Assembly: GCF_027596085.1 (NCBI RefSeq)
Contig: NC_072460.1
Span: forward strand, 4,101,512 to 4,165,511
DNA: 64,000 nucleotides
Origin: Anoplopoma fimbria
Lineage: Eukaryota > Chordata > Actinopteri > Perciformes > Anoplopomatidae
Direction of reading: 5' to 3'
In this document: in pieces, positions 1 through 11,702 of the stretch
Layout of the letters: every line of letters begins with the position of its first letter
Numbering within the stretch: position 1 is the stretch's first letter
The notes under the pieces: model-generated
Seen by the model: the letters and a program-made list of their open reading frames with translations, nothing else
The model's database searches: none
Told to the model about the DNA's origin: nothing
Program-made: the position numbers and the translations under genes

Positions 1-75
1 CCCAAGGACACATCGCCATGGATTAGCGGAGCCGGGGATCGAACCGACGATAATCGGATTGAATCAACAAAATAT
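1..75 (-). mobile_element. tRNA-derived SINE head, cut by window edge
   Basis: Read on the minus strand, the first 75 bases contain a Pol III B-box-like GGTTCGATCCCC (positions 34-45 on plus) followed by the phrase for CATGGCGATGTGTCCTTGGG. The same phrase lies downstream of the B box in the fuller copy at 30655-30957. The tail of this copy lies outside the window to the left. The A box cannot be placed in the degraded sequence after position 50. Confidence 0.7.
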
Positions 76-1081
76 TAAAAAGGCTACCATCATCTGCAAA
101 TTCTTTTTAAACCAACCACATGCCCACATGCTGGCCAACTTTCTTTTCATTAGCTGATTGGCTTATGTTCGGCTAAATAAAGAGCACAAGGCAAAGGCTT
201 GTTTCATAATGGAGTTTGGTCAGCAAACTATTCTCGTCTCTTGTTTCTGCTGCTGTTTCTCATTGCTCCCTTTCATTAAATTCCTCTCTCTCTATCTCTC
301 TCCCTCTCTCCCTCTCTCTCCCTCTCAGACACTTCACTTCTTGTCAATAGTGTCTTTCATCTCCAGCCCAGCCATGATTACAGTGGCCCAGATGACGATG
401 CTGTTGCCTGTCCCATCAGGACAATACAGCTACTGTTAGCATCTCAGACACACTCACACACATGCACAAAATGTGAACACACAACACACGCATACAGTAC
501 ATTGACATTAAACCGACCAGCCCACACACACGTGCGCCACCCATGCGTGTGCACAACAGATCAACGCAAGAATTTACTCACTTGAATAGACGAGAGAAGA
601 GGAAATTCAATTCTCGCTACACTAAATGACATGTTAAGATGGTTATTTTTGCAGCATTTTTCATCTCACCTTCTCTGATGTATTTTATAGATTCTATAAA
701 TAAGTCGAAACCACTCACACATGGACTCCGTGGCCATGTAGCTTTAGTAGCCGGTGGAGCTGAGCTGTTTGACTAAACTGGGACAAAAAGATGAGAGGAA
801 AAAGAAACTGAATAACAAGTTTCTGATTTAAAAGTTTTTTGCTTTTATGTCTGATTTAGATTTTTTTCTTTTAAGTTTGAGTTTCTGGATGAAGAAATGT
901 GTTAGGAAAATGAATGAGCACATAAGAAAAAGAGATGGGACAGAATATTCCAATAGGGTAAAAACTTTCTTCATGCTTTGGTGCACGTAATCCTAATTCA
1001 AATTGTCTGATAATTCATGATATAATTGTGTGTGTGTGTCTTGACCAAGAAAACCTAGAATTACCGGGCTTCACTTGTGTT

Positions 1082-1087
<6 letters not shown>
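76..1087. other. No gene seen; CT-rich tract and scattered CA
   Basis: AT-rich sequence with an imperfect CT tract at about 283-328 and short CA-rich words at 450-545. The open frame at 158-439 starts at a TTG codon and owes part of its length to the CT tract. I see no splice-site or domain evidence for it. Confidence 0.6.

Positions 1088-1158
<71 letters not shown>
1088..1158. repeat. (GT)n microsatellite, about 35 units
   Basis: Uninterrupted GT dinucleotides after a GTTTGTGTTTGT lead-in. The Thr-His frame on the minus strand is a translation of this array. Confidence 0.98.
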
Positions 1159-1159
<1 letters not shown>

Positions 1160-2880
1160 AGGGCCATCCTGAAGCCCACCTGCCACATCAGATGAAGCTG
1201 TAGAGGCGTTCAGGTCTGTCCCGCGCTGATTTATTGCTGTTGGCACATCGATTGCACACACAGCCGCAGACCTTGGCCAAACACTTAGGCAAATTTATAC
1301 ACGCCACTTCTTTAGCATGGAGCTCACACCCGTGCCCGAGTCCGTGCCTGTGTGCATGTGTGCGTGCATCCTGCATCTATTCAATCTTATTTACTACTAC
1401 CATATACAGAGTCACACGTCCAAACACAACGGGCTGATCCATAAACTGTATGTACACAAATCATATATTACCACAGGGAAAGGACAAACATTTACATTCA
1501 TACATTTTTCCATTCTAAACACATTTCTTCTAGATAAAGGTAATGGAGAGAGCAAATACTGGGGACATGAGCTGTAAATGAGCCACTTGGTACCTTCACC
1601 TGCATTTAAGACCCTGTTGATAAAAGCAAGTGAACCTAGACGTTTGGTTTTCGACAAATAATCAGCAGCCACGGCTTGAACCACTGATGACTCTGAACAA
1701 AAATGGATATGAAACACTTGGATGGATCCGTTTTGCAAATGATCCGATGCAGTAAACCGACTTGTGAAAGTATGCATGAAGATTTGATCCGATCAATACA
1801 GTTTTTATCTCCAGGCCTCCTGCAACAGATGGTGGCAAAGTTAAAGTTACGGAGCAGGTCAGATGAGGACGGTGGAGGAGGATATGAGAACGGGGACAGG
1901 AGGCGGACACACACTTGAACGTGAGGAGATTTCTATTTGGAATCCATTTTCCAAAAGGCGTGATATTGACAGGCGCTAATACAGCAGACAGTAGTCGACT
2001 CACACCCACCTCTCCTGGCTTGTAACAGATAGACAGAGATAAGACAAGACAAGGAGGACGGGGGAGGAACTTGAAATTGAAAGAAAAAAAGACCTGAAAT
2101 AAACACAGACAGTGTACAAACTGCCCAAAATATTCTGGTTTAAAGAAAGACCTTGAAACTAGCATTTTCTCTATACATGCATCTGTTAAACAGGCTAATT
2201 GGTGCCAATTAACACCAGACAGGTTTCCAGATACTTTGGGAGATCGTCAGCTCTCACCTGCTTTGTTTCGACATGCAAAGACAATAAGATTTAATACAAG
2301 GCTTTCATGTGGTTAAGCACCCTTTTGTTGTCATCAACTCTGAGCAATTTGACTTGATGATTCATGACTGAGATGCAACTGCAACGCTTCTGAATGAGAC
2401 CAAACCACTTGCTAAGATGGACGATGTTTGCTCTTTTGAAACACAGGTTAATGAGTGTACCTAAATACGCTATTCACCCGAAACCTGCCTCATGTGCACG
2501 CATGACGTACAGCACACAGGGCAGTTGTTTGGCGTTAGCATACGTTGACCTGTTAGATAGCAAGTGGGGTCAATTAAGGCCACTTTTAATTTCCCGCCAT
2601 CTGAAGGTAACTTTTTATTTTATTTTCGCCTATTTTCATCGGGCCTTATGTTGTGTAAAACAACACATTTTTGAGATATATGACTGTATGGAAGAGCTTT
2701 CATTCAAAGGCAGTCTCTCAAGTGCAAGTACACTAGAAATATGTGTCCCTTCAAGGGCCTTTGATTTCCCTAATCCCTAATTTCTCTTTAATAATGAACC
2801 ATTCTTTATTGCCATCAAAATAAAGATGCTTTTTGAACTTCTAACTTTTATTTTCTAGTTGTCTTAATAGCTAGTCTTAT
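1159..2880. other. No gene seen; low-complexity unique DNA
   Basis: Several open frames overlap on both strands at 1234-2165, the longest 167 codons on minus. None shows a recognisable domain, and their overlap on opposite strands suggests chance openness. A purine-rich patch lies at 2030-2100. Nothing else is recognisable. Confidence 0.5.
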
Positions 2881-3840
2881 AAGCACTGCGGTGTTGGACA
2901 GCACTATCCAGGGTGGATGAAGTGATAACGGTGCGAGGAGTGACGTAGACAATGTAACCCCCCTAAAACATATTTACAGCACCAACTCACAGAAAATAGC
3001 TCCAACATCCATGTCTGTGTTTAGAATTAACACATTGCTTCACACAGTTTTTCCAATAAAGACGTAGAATAGGAGTAGAGCGGACATTGAACTGTTTTCT
3101 GCGGCCATTTGTACAAGTACAAAATAGCGATTGTTGTTAGTTGTTATGGTGACATAAAGTAAAGCAGCTCAGCTCCGGAGACGGACGGTTGGCTAGTTAG
3201 CTAGGTAGCTTGTCCTACTCCGGAGCAGCGAGGAGTAAAGTGGAGAGACTGTTTTGACCGTTGGCTCATTTTCTGTAACTAATGTGGCGTTAAAGCATGG
3301 CAGAAATTAGCAAGCTAGCTAACTAGCAAGCTCTTCGCTAGTTAGCTAGCTGGCAAAGTTTTCAATCCTCTCGCTATAGCAAGGTGCTTTCCAACGCTGT
3401 AACAAGAGCGTGTGGATAAAGCATTAAGCGTCTCTCTACGGTTCGTACCGTTACCGCTCCGCCGCAAAACCTAAACTCAGTGACTTTACATAAGTCGGTT
3501 TAGTTTAAGATGAAGTTAGCTCGCTACAAAGGTCGCAATGGCAACAGTGCACATACAAATGTCGGCAGCTCTCTGCTATGATTTTGTCCCTTCTGGTCAT
3601 ATTTGCTACATTTTAAATTAGACCGCAGACAATCACTAACAGACCCTTCATTTTAATTCCTCCTATTTGTGAGGTGAGTCGCTCATTTTAAACCCATACC
3701 AGGTTTCAACTGGCACAGGATGATGTCTTTTAATTGCATTTTGTGATGTTTTATCTTTTATGCAAAAATAATTGGACAACGGCGATGACAATGTGCCACA
3801 TCGTCTAAATTAATTGGACCCCCTCGCCTCTACTTGTGTG
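2881..3840. other. Palindrome-rich, CpG-containing stretch, probably an old repeat
   Basis: This segment has more CpG than its neighbours. It contains two CTCCGGAG palindromes about 50 bases apart (3173-3230) and several GCTAGTTAGCTAG words. No open frame of note crosses it. The internal symmetry suggests a degraded transposon, but I could not find matching terminal repeats. Confidence 0.35.
3313..3351. repeat. Perfect 15-bp inverted repeat
   Basis: AGCTAGCTAACTAGC at 3313-3327 is followed by a 9-base spacer and its exact reverse complement at 3337-3351. A related GCTAGTTAGCTAG word lies about 130 bases upstream. It can form a hairpin; no function is implied. Confidence 0.9.
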
Positions 3841-3908
3841 TGAATCGAATGAAATAAAATCAGTGTTTTGTGAGGACGAAGGAATTAAGAGAATGTGGGT
3901 TGGACTGT

Positions 3909-3916
<8 letters not shown>

Positions 3917-3991
<75 letters not shown>
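3917..3991. repeat. (GT)n microsatellite, left arm of a facing pair
   Basis: About 37 uninterrupted GT units. It faces the CA array at 4064-4165 across 72 bases, so the two arrays are complementary within one strand. Confidence 0.98.
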
Positions 3992-3994
<3 letters not shown>

Positions 3995-4062
3995 CATGCA
4001 GTGAGGGACACAGTGGTTCATTTACAGTCGCACTCCACAACCGACACAGAGACAGCTGCATG

Positions 4063-4170
<108 letters not shown>

Positions 4171-4236
4171 TGGCAGTCATTCAACATTAAAGAATTCCTC
4201 GTGGTTAAACGCAGACTGACAGACACACACACACAC

Positions 4237-5412
4237 TGTTTTTGCCTACAACAATAGGCAATAGCAGGAAGAGGCAGACTATACAAAGACTCCACTTCAA
4301 TGGTTAAGACTATTCAATCACACACATGTGGGGAAACAGCTGCTTACATATATGTAGGAACATGCATATAAACCCAAGCATTCATCTGGTCAACACACAG
4401 CCATGAACACACAAACCCACCCACAAACATCCATATGCATGGAGACGCAGGCACCTACACAGACATACAAACAGACACATTCACACACAGTAACATTCCG
4501 ACAGGTGCAGCTCAGCCATCACTCATTCAGACCGCGCGGTGCAAATCTAGGCTGAACAGAGCCGAGTGTCTGAGCCTTAATCATTCTTAATCTGACTGAG
4601 TCTCCTCTACAACGCGCTCAGCCCGTCTCCAAGCTCTCCAGAGTGGAGGGATTTAAGGGTTTTTCAGATAAAGTAAAACTCTAACAACTGCAGTACGCTT
4701 GTTTTTGCACCCTGTAACGGACAAATCACATGAGGTTTGGTTTCATTTTCTTTTTTGAGTGATTTTCATTTATTTCAATCTGCCTCCTCCGTGTGTGGAT
4801 TGGCGCTCTCGCTGGGCCAGACGCACTATCATTACGGGAAGCACTTGCTATTCATTTTACACATGTAGGTGGAGAGGGTCGGCAATAATTGCAGCGATGT
4901 AGTGAGAGTTTTCCCAATTAAGGGGAAGACGTGAGTCATGCCTCTCACTCAAAACACCTATTATAAGGCTGTAAGTGGCTGGAGCAGTCCGACACCTGGG
5001 AGACTTTAATCTTTGGTTTTAATAACTTATTTCGTGAAATTGAATCTGCCCTGAAAAAAGCGTACATTTAGTCAGAAAACTGCTGCCATTTCAGGAGATC
5101 TCTTTTAAAAAAATGGTAAGTGACAAGCATGCTAAATAGAAGTTTTGGGGTTTTTTTAACAGCCAAGTTAAATATATTTGTACCATTTGTCCTGTTTTTG
5201 TATCTCTGCATCTCTGTCATGTACAAAAGTGCAAAAGCCCTCTAATCTACTCCACCACAACAAAATACAATTCACATTGTATCAGAGTTGTTTTGTTTGT
5301 ATTCTTTATCTGCAGAAATGTCAATGGCAACTTTAGTCCATCGATGTAATGGTGAGTGTGCCATCACCTCTTTGTTGCTACAAACACTTAGCGCCAACAA
5401 CTGGTACCTGAC
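4237..5412. other. No gene seen; possible conserved regulatory DNA near 4.8-5.0 kb
   Basis: CA-rich words run to about 4490. The section 4790-4995 differs: it is balanced in composition and has several ATTA/TAAT homeodomain-core words and a GTGAGTCATGCC word resembling an AP-1 site. This is composition and word content only; conservation cannot be judged from one sequence. Confidence 0.3.
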
Positions 5413-5452
5413 GTGTGTGTCTGTGTGTGTATATGTGTGCGTGTGTGCGTGT

Positions 5453-5506
<54 letters not shown>
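5413..5506. repeat. Imperfect then pure (GT)n microsatellite
   Basis: A degenerate TGTGTGCG/TATG lead (5413-5456) grades into about 25 pure GT units (5457-5506). Confidence 0.97.
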
Positions 5507-5507
<1 letters not shown>

Positions 5508-6157
5508 CCCACAGCTTTTCTAGTATTTGCTCCTCAGATTAAAAGGGCAGAGCAGCTATTCAAACTACTTTCACACGAGTCGAAACAAACAATTTTTATT
5601 GTGTCGTATCTGTTGACTGCCAGCCGAAAAAAACAGTAAAGTTAGAAGTGAGAAGAGCCGAGGTTTAAATGGAATCAAACACACCAAACAGGGTGAGATA
5701 ATGGGGGGGGGACCCTGCTACCTCTCCTTAATTAGAGAAAAAAAACTATGCTGACAACACGATCTTTCCAAAAATGTAAAAAAAACTCCCCCTCTTTTGT
5801 CGAGCTTCAAAATGACCTATAAGGCTGTTCATCAAACCTTTTACAATGTGGCCCCGTTGTTGAAAGGAATAGTTCAGCATTTTAAGGAAAAATGCATGTC
5901 TGTTTCATAAACGTAAGCACTTTGTTCAACCGTTAAAGCTGTCTGAGCAGACGACTCATGCTGTCCTTTATACAAATAAACACATGAACACGTAGACATC
6001 CATTTATTGTCCAACAGAGGTGAGAGAGACGAGAGACGGAGAGAGACTAATTTCAGACAAACCTTTAAAAAAAAAAAAAAAAAAATGAGAGATTACTCTG
6101 CAGTTGTATCATTCTCATGATGGGTGTTGATCTCACTGCAGTGGAGTGTGTGTGCGC

Positions 6158-6160
<3 letters not shown>
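5507..6160. other. No gene seen; poly-A run and possible foldback-element end
   Basis: Contains a 19-base poly-A run (about 6067-6085). At 5861-5900 the phrase AAGGAATAGTTCAGCATTTT resembles the left end of the foldback element at 52921-53560. The rest of the stretch does not continue that match. Confidence 0.4.

Positions 6161-6237
<77 letters not shown>
6161..6237. repeat. (TG)n microsatellite
   Basis: About 38 pure TG units. The 175-codon minus-strand frame that begins here is a microsatellite translation joined to unrelated sequence. Confidence 0.98.
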
Positions 6238-6239
<2 letters not shown>

Positions 6240-7039
6240 TCTCCAAAGAGGGGACCCTGCAGCTAAAGCCATTTAGAGGGGCTTTAAGTGCTTGAATAGG
6301 CCTAGAAACACAGTTCTTTATCAGGGAATTTGGCGTAGATAATCGAAGCTGGCTCCCAAACGCAAAAGAGCAATTTTGCAGTTTAAGAAAATGAGAGGGA
6401 GAGAGAGCAGCGAAGGACGGAGAGATGGAAAGAAAGAGAACATAACAAAAAAAAAAGAAGAGCCCATTCATTCCAGGTCTGGAAGTAGAAAATCGCTGCA
6501 ATGGAATCAGTGTGGTTGTGTGTACATCATGCATACAGGGAAAAAAAGACAAAAACGGAAGAGAAACACTGACACAAGGACAAAGAGGAAAGTTCTTCTG
6601 TGTCTGATAGGTCGGTGTGGAGATAGATGGGAAACTGAGTGCATGCTGTAGTTTCATATCTGGAGGCGAGAGGAACATCACCATCTATCTTGTTTGAGAG
6701 TCTTCATACTCGGGCTGTTAGCACACATGTGCAGGCGCCATTAGGAGGGCGGGGACGTAAACCGCTCTGCATGAGACTGAGCAGAGCCGGGTTAAAGATC
6801 AAGCCCACTTTTAATTAGAGTCTAAATGTGAAGGCTCCGAGCCAAGGGCCACATAACCCCTGATGACATGTTCGTTTTTCAGGAGGAAATGCAAAGTTAG
6901 TGGGGCGACATGTTTTTTAGGAGATCGTATTCTGGAGACTTTCATTTCCTCCTTTAGGTGTCGGGTGAGTGATGATAGGCAGAGTGTAAAACGATGCAGG
7001 GCAGATATAAAAACCCTCAACGCAGCTATAATAAAGAGT
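6238..7039. other. No gene seen; purine-rich patch at 6.38-6.60 kb
   Basis: The plus strand at 6385-6600 is strongly purine-rich (GAGA and AAAG words), which explains the Arg/Lys-rich 91-codon frame there. No domain is visible. Confidence 0.5.
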
Positions 7040-7110
7040 TAGAATAGAATAGAATAGATCTTTAATGTCCACCAGGGTGGACATTTGTCCTTGGCCCACC
7101 AAGCACAAGA
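7040..7110 (-). mobile_element. LINE-like 3' tail with AATAG/CTATT repeat
   Basis: Three copies of AGAAT are followed by AGATCTTTAATGTCCACC. Read on minus, this is a sequence end running into CTATT repeats, the usual form of L2- or Rex-type LINE 3' ends in fish. The coding part of the element is absent. Family assignment is from memory. Confidence 0.5.
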
Positions 7111-8839
7111 AACTACATAAAACTCAAACAAGCAGTTCGTAAAACACAGAAACAAGGTCACAGAACGCACTAAAGTAGTACATGTCGATATCTGTGGCCA
7201 ACTCTTGCCATTGACACAGTCCTAGAGAGTTTATCCTTAAATATACAGTTTATCTACAGTGTACCAGGCAGGGAGGTGGAAAGATCACAAGCTTTAAACA
7301 AACCAAATGTGGCTTGGTGTTTGTTGTTGTGGATTATCCTGATCTATGGAAACACTTATATTGTCTAAGTCGACCTTTTTTGACAGTCACAGAATCAGCT
7401 TTACTCTAGAATCAGACTCACACAGTGGTGTTTCTGTCTTTGCAGCTGTTCTCTTTGCTGTATCTTTCAGGGCTTAAATTTGAAATATAGGCATATTATA
7501 GGGTACATTGTCCAACAGGCTTGAATTCAACTCAGTAAGCTCTTTAATGGTTTGCGTACATTCAGTCTTGCTGAATTCCTAACGTGAATGGTTGTTAACT
7601 GCTGAGCATGTACGGCTATTCAGAATAATCTCTTTGAAAGATATGGATGCCAACAAAACACCAACTGTCCATCTGGCAGTCAACACCATCAATCTGAAGT
7701 GAATTACATGGCAACAACGTATTATTAGTTAAAACATATCTTCATAGTTGCAGTAATTATTGCTGACAAATACAATAATATGCTATACTATATACGTTAT
7801 AGGTGCTTAGAACTATTTTATAGTATAACTGAACTTCAATGGTACTACAGATTTTAGTTGTTAATGTCCTACACTATGTATATTAGTAAAAAAGGATGAA
7901 CCTGACCTCCACGTTTGAGGTTTTGACAGCTCTGTCCACAATTGGCTTGCTTTGACTGAGCTTAATGATGTCATCATTAATTTACACTGAGCTTGCAGGT
8001 CCACTCTACTGTCATGGGCCCTCTGAACACAGTCAGCGAGCTTCAATCATTTAAAGAGCTAATAAGAGGTTAAAATAACTGCGGACGCTGCAGGTGATCA
8101 CGGTGAAAGCCTTTAGGCTCTTCAGCATAACTACAATAGAGATAGAGATTAACAGCGTCCATGAGCCAAATGCTGGCAAATGTTGGTAATTGTCTACTCC
8201 ATCAGCCACTCTGGCAGGTCACCAACCACCATGTGAAGGGCCTTTATAGTTATAAAAGTAAAAAATCAAGTTAATTGTTAAAACAGTGGGCAGATGTACC
8301 TGCTGCTGTTTCCTGCAGACTGAGGAGGACGTTTTCACTTTGTGGAGCTTTCCCACTGCTTTTTTAAACTCTTACACTGTGCGGACCCCCCTTAGACAAA
8401 ATTGAGACAGATCTACGTTTTGGAATAACAGCCCCCATAATGCTTTTGGAGATGTTAACAGGAATTATGATATAGAGTTGCAGAAATAAGTCTTAAACCT
8501 CGGAAATGAGTTTTGCACTCTTGGTTTCTTCTTCTTGAAGTTAATGGGTTCTTTGATGGGAATTTTTGGATAGACCCCTGAAGCCTACCTGTCAGTGAGA
8601 AGGCCAAACTACAATAACCAACTTCACCTCCTGCAGTACTGCATCCTTGCCTCACGTCTTTCCCTCACAGAGCGTGCAACCATTAGCCATGCAAATGAAG
8701 CCAGAAAGTTGTCCTGCAACACTGAAGCCCCTCCAACTCCTGCTCTATAGCCGACTTTGACCTCTGAGGAAAACAAAAGACAATTTCCAACACATTCTCA
8801 CACCAATGTGTCAAATGTAGCAGCTTGGTCTGTGGCACT
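7111..8839. other. No gene seen; possible fish repeat near 8.4-8.6 kb
   Basis: Mostly AT-rich unique sequence. The phrases around 8430-8600 (TTTTGGAGATGTTAACAG, AAGTTAATGGG) resemble a teleost dispersed repeat, but I cannot define its ends. The short frames here have no recognisable features. Confidence 0.3.
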
Positions 8840-9030
8840 AAGCTTGAAACTATGACGCACTACTTTTCAAAATAAACCTCATTCAAAGGAGGCTTATGGT
8901 TAGGCAACAGAACCACTAAGGAGAGCGTGGTTAACGTTAACTTGACTTGACAAAATGTTCTTCGCTATTTGTTCCGCATTGGACACGAACAGCGGTCTCC
9001 TACTAAAGTCCTATGTTTGCTTGACGCATC
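8840..9030 (+). mobile_element. Dispersed repeat, copy 1 (also near 39.5 and 43.9 kb)
   Basis: Shares ordered words with the reverse complement of 43820-44080: CTTTTCAAAATAAAC, then TTAGGCAACA(G/A)AACC, then CGTGGTT(A/G)ACGTTAACTTGACT. Order and spacing agree, so the two are copies of one family. There is no open frame. The class (DNA element or other) is unknown. Confidence 0.65.
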
Positions 9031-9517
9031 CACTACACAATTACTTGATAATAGGCCAGAATATCTTATTTTTTTCATGTTTCCCGGACAGCAATCTCAC
9101 ACCCGCAACCTCCTAATCACAGAGAGGTAATTTGCAGGTAGGTGTATGTATCTATGTACCCTCACTCTTGTTCATGTTGCTATTTTTTCGTCTAATCCTC
9201 TCTTCAAAGCCTGTGTGTGTTAACTGCTAGATTTCTTTGGCACGCCTTACTTTTTGACACACACATACCACACAGGAGATAACGCAACTGCTCTTTCTGC
9301 TGCCTACATTGCAGATGCCAAGCACACGGAGGAGGAATATCACACTTGATTAAACACTGCCACTTGAATCAGCCAGTCGCACACCTACGTAGACCTACAC
9401 CTACACACACACGCGATCACAAAGACATATGCATACCTTAGGGCGAGAGGACGCATTCCAAACGCATACAGCCAAAGCTGCCTTCATCAGAGAGTGAGGC
9501 AGAGGGCGCTGCTGTAG

Positions 9518-9518
<1 letters not shown>
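9031..9518. other. No gene seen
   Basis: Unique-looking sequence with CA-rich words after 9380. No usable open frame or recognisable element. Confidence 0.5.

Positions 9519-9607
<89 letters not shown>
9519..9607. repeat. (TG)n microsatellite, about 44 units
   Basis: Uninterrupted TG array. A short CA run lies downstream at 9737-9752. Confidence 0.98.
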
Positions 9608-9608
<1 letters not shown>

Positions 9609-11639
9609 ATCTATCCGTATGTCATCTCTCCTCTGATGTGACCTTTACACACAGATATTTTCTTCCCGCCCTGCAAGCAACACTGCTAACACAATTACAC
9701 TGGGCTAATGAACAGGAGGACCCTGATAAAGTGTAACACACACACACACACACGTTTCCTCCATGCATATCAATCTCCCTGTAAAGGCTACATTTGCATC
9801 TTTAATATAAATGAAAGTGCTTATTAAAGTGCACACAGCAGTTTGGATGAGATGGAGGAAGAGCTCGTCTAAATCCGGAGCGTTTAACCCCCTCGCACTC
9901 TTCCTCTCTTCTATTAAATCCAACCTTCTTTTCTCCTCTTAGACGCGTCCACAGGGGCCGGACTAGTAAAACAGCTTTGCTCACATGGTGCTTTTGTTAA
10001 AAACGAATGCGAGGTGACGTCTTCAAATTGCTTTGTTCGTGTGCGAAACAGTCCCAAAACCCACAAAAAGAATCAATTTGCATTCGACAAAACAGGGAAA
10101 AGCAGCGAATGTTTGTGGCATTCACTTAATAAATGACTGAAACAATTTTAAATTGTTGTTCTGTCATCAGTCAATCCAGTAAAGCAGTAATTATGCTGCT
10201 TGTTAGTGGAGTGTTTTAGTAATCAGCGCTCGGCAGACAATGCTGTTACGGATGCTTTGTGAGTAAATCTTCAGTGTTATACGGTCACATTAAGATGCTG
10301 AATATCGGGGGCAGCATTTCATTTTCAAGTATCAATACTGACATTCAGCGGGCGTGCGTCGGTTAAACCCTACAATACTTCCACGTCTGAATAGCTATTA
10401 CAGCAGTAAGTTGATTAATAAGTAAGTTGAGTAATGATAATGCTGCAAGGAAGCAAATCTCACATATCACCTTTCTCACTGCGACTGAGAAGCTCTTAAC
10501 CTGGGATGATCCCACTGTGACATTTCTGATTAGATTTTGCACCGGTATGAATAAATTTGTTTCATTAGTGGTGGAGCTAATATTTACGAAATGCTCTCGG
10601 AGGGTTTAACACGGTAATATACGGTAAAAGCCGAGGAAAGCTCTTTGCAGGTTGCTCGCTAGGCTTTTTTGCAGGTAGAGGAACTAGTATCAGGTATGAT
10701 GGCCGAGGAAAGACACATTAAAACATAAGACACATTTCTTTAACCAACCAACTTATAAAAAAAAAAACGTTGCTTCTCTTGAATGAATGCTAAAACATAT
10801 GTCTCTCTGCTCTTGTATGACCAGTGTCCATAGAGAACATTTCTAACCTGCACTCACTTCCTGTCATAATATATTCTAATGAAGTGGCTGTCAAAGTGGT
10901 CTCTATTAGCCCTGTGTGTCCCTGAGGGGGAATCCAGGATCTCTGCAACGGAAAAACTACACTATAATTTAATACTTTTGAAATGTTTCCATTTAGAAAA
11001 TGTCTGATGTCTTTTCTGTGTCACTCTCAGTCCCACAGTCTTTCCATTTACATTTTGGATAGATACATAATTCGCTTTAGTCCCATTCGACACTAGATCA
11101 ACAACAGACCTCTTTTCCTTATGAGGTCCCTGGGACAAAATCCTCTCAAATGGGGGTCTGGAGCCTAATTTGTCTTTACTCGGGGGGCTGGGACATAAAA
11201 ACATTGAAGAAACTCTGTTCTTATTCCTTTGCTAATCAAATCTGGTTCTACATTTTTGACATGACAGTCACAGGGGAAGAGAGGGGGAACTCATTGGCGT
11301 GATTGCGATTGGACGGGATGCTGGGTTGCCTGGTCTGGTTCTGATTATCACGTCTATGAACTGACAGCATTCCAGCGCTGCCGCAGGGCCACGGCCTCAC
11401 GGGGGGGAAGGAGGATTAACCACCGCACACGTGTTGCTCTCATCCTATGGTGCTGTATTTGACGGAACAAAAGAGGAACTGATGGTGGCGTGTAGATGGC
11501 GGTTAACCCTAATTCTAGATGATCCAGCCCTAAAGACCCTGATGCTGGCAACCATCAACTTTACAGAGGAGTCTATGATTGCTGGGCTGAATCACTACAA
11601 ACTCCAGGGCCGCTCTGCAGCTGAACCTGACCTCTGACT
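9608..11639. other. No gene seen; isolated CRE-like word
   Basis: Unique AT-rich DNA. A TGACGTC word (CREB/ATF core) lies near 10015, in a section with more CpG than its surroundings (9870-10060). A short poly-A run lies at about 10759. No coding frame is convincing. Confidence 0.4.
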
Positions 11640-11702
11640 TCCCTGTGGGCAAGTGAAAGATAATTTCCCTACAAGGAGAAATAAAGTATCACATTGGTGT
11701 TA
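11640..11702 (+). mobile_element. LINE-like 3' end with AATAAAGTATC tail
   Basis: The phrase AATTTCCCTACAAGGAG followed by AAATAAAGTATCAC has the form of the terminal segment of fish L2/Rex-type LINEs, which usually read AATTTCCC...GGGA..AATAAAGTATC. Only the tail is recognisable. The AATAAA also matches a polyadenylation signal, so the 3' end of an unrecognised transcript is an alternative. Confidence 0.45.

Noticed and set aside
1412..2165. Overlapping frames of 60-167 codons on both strands
   Set aside because: No frame shows a domain, codon pattern or paired splice sites, and opposite-strand overlap is expected by chance at this composition.
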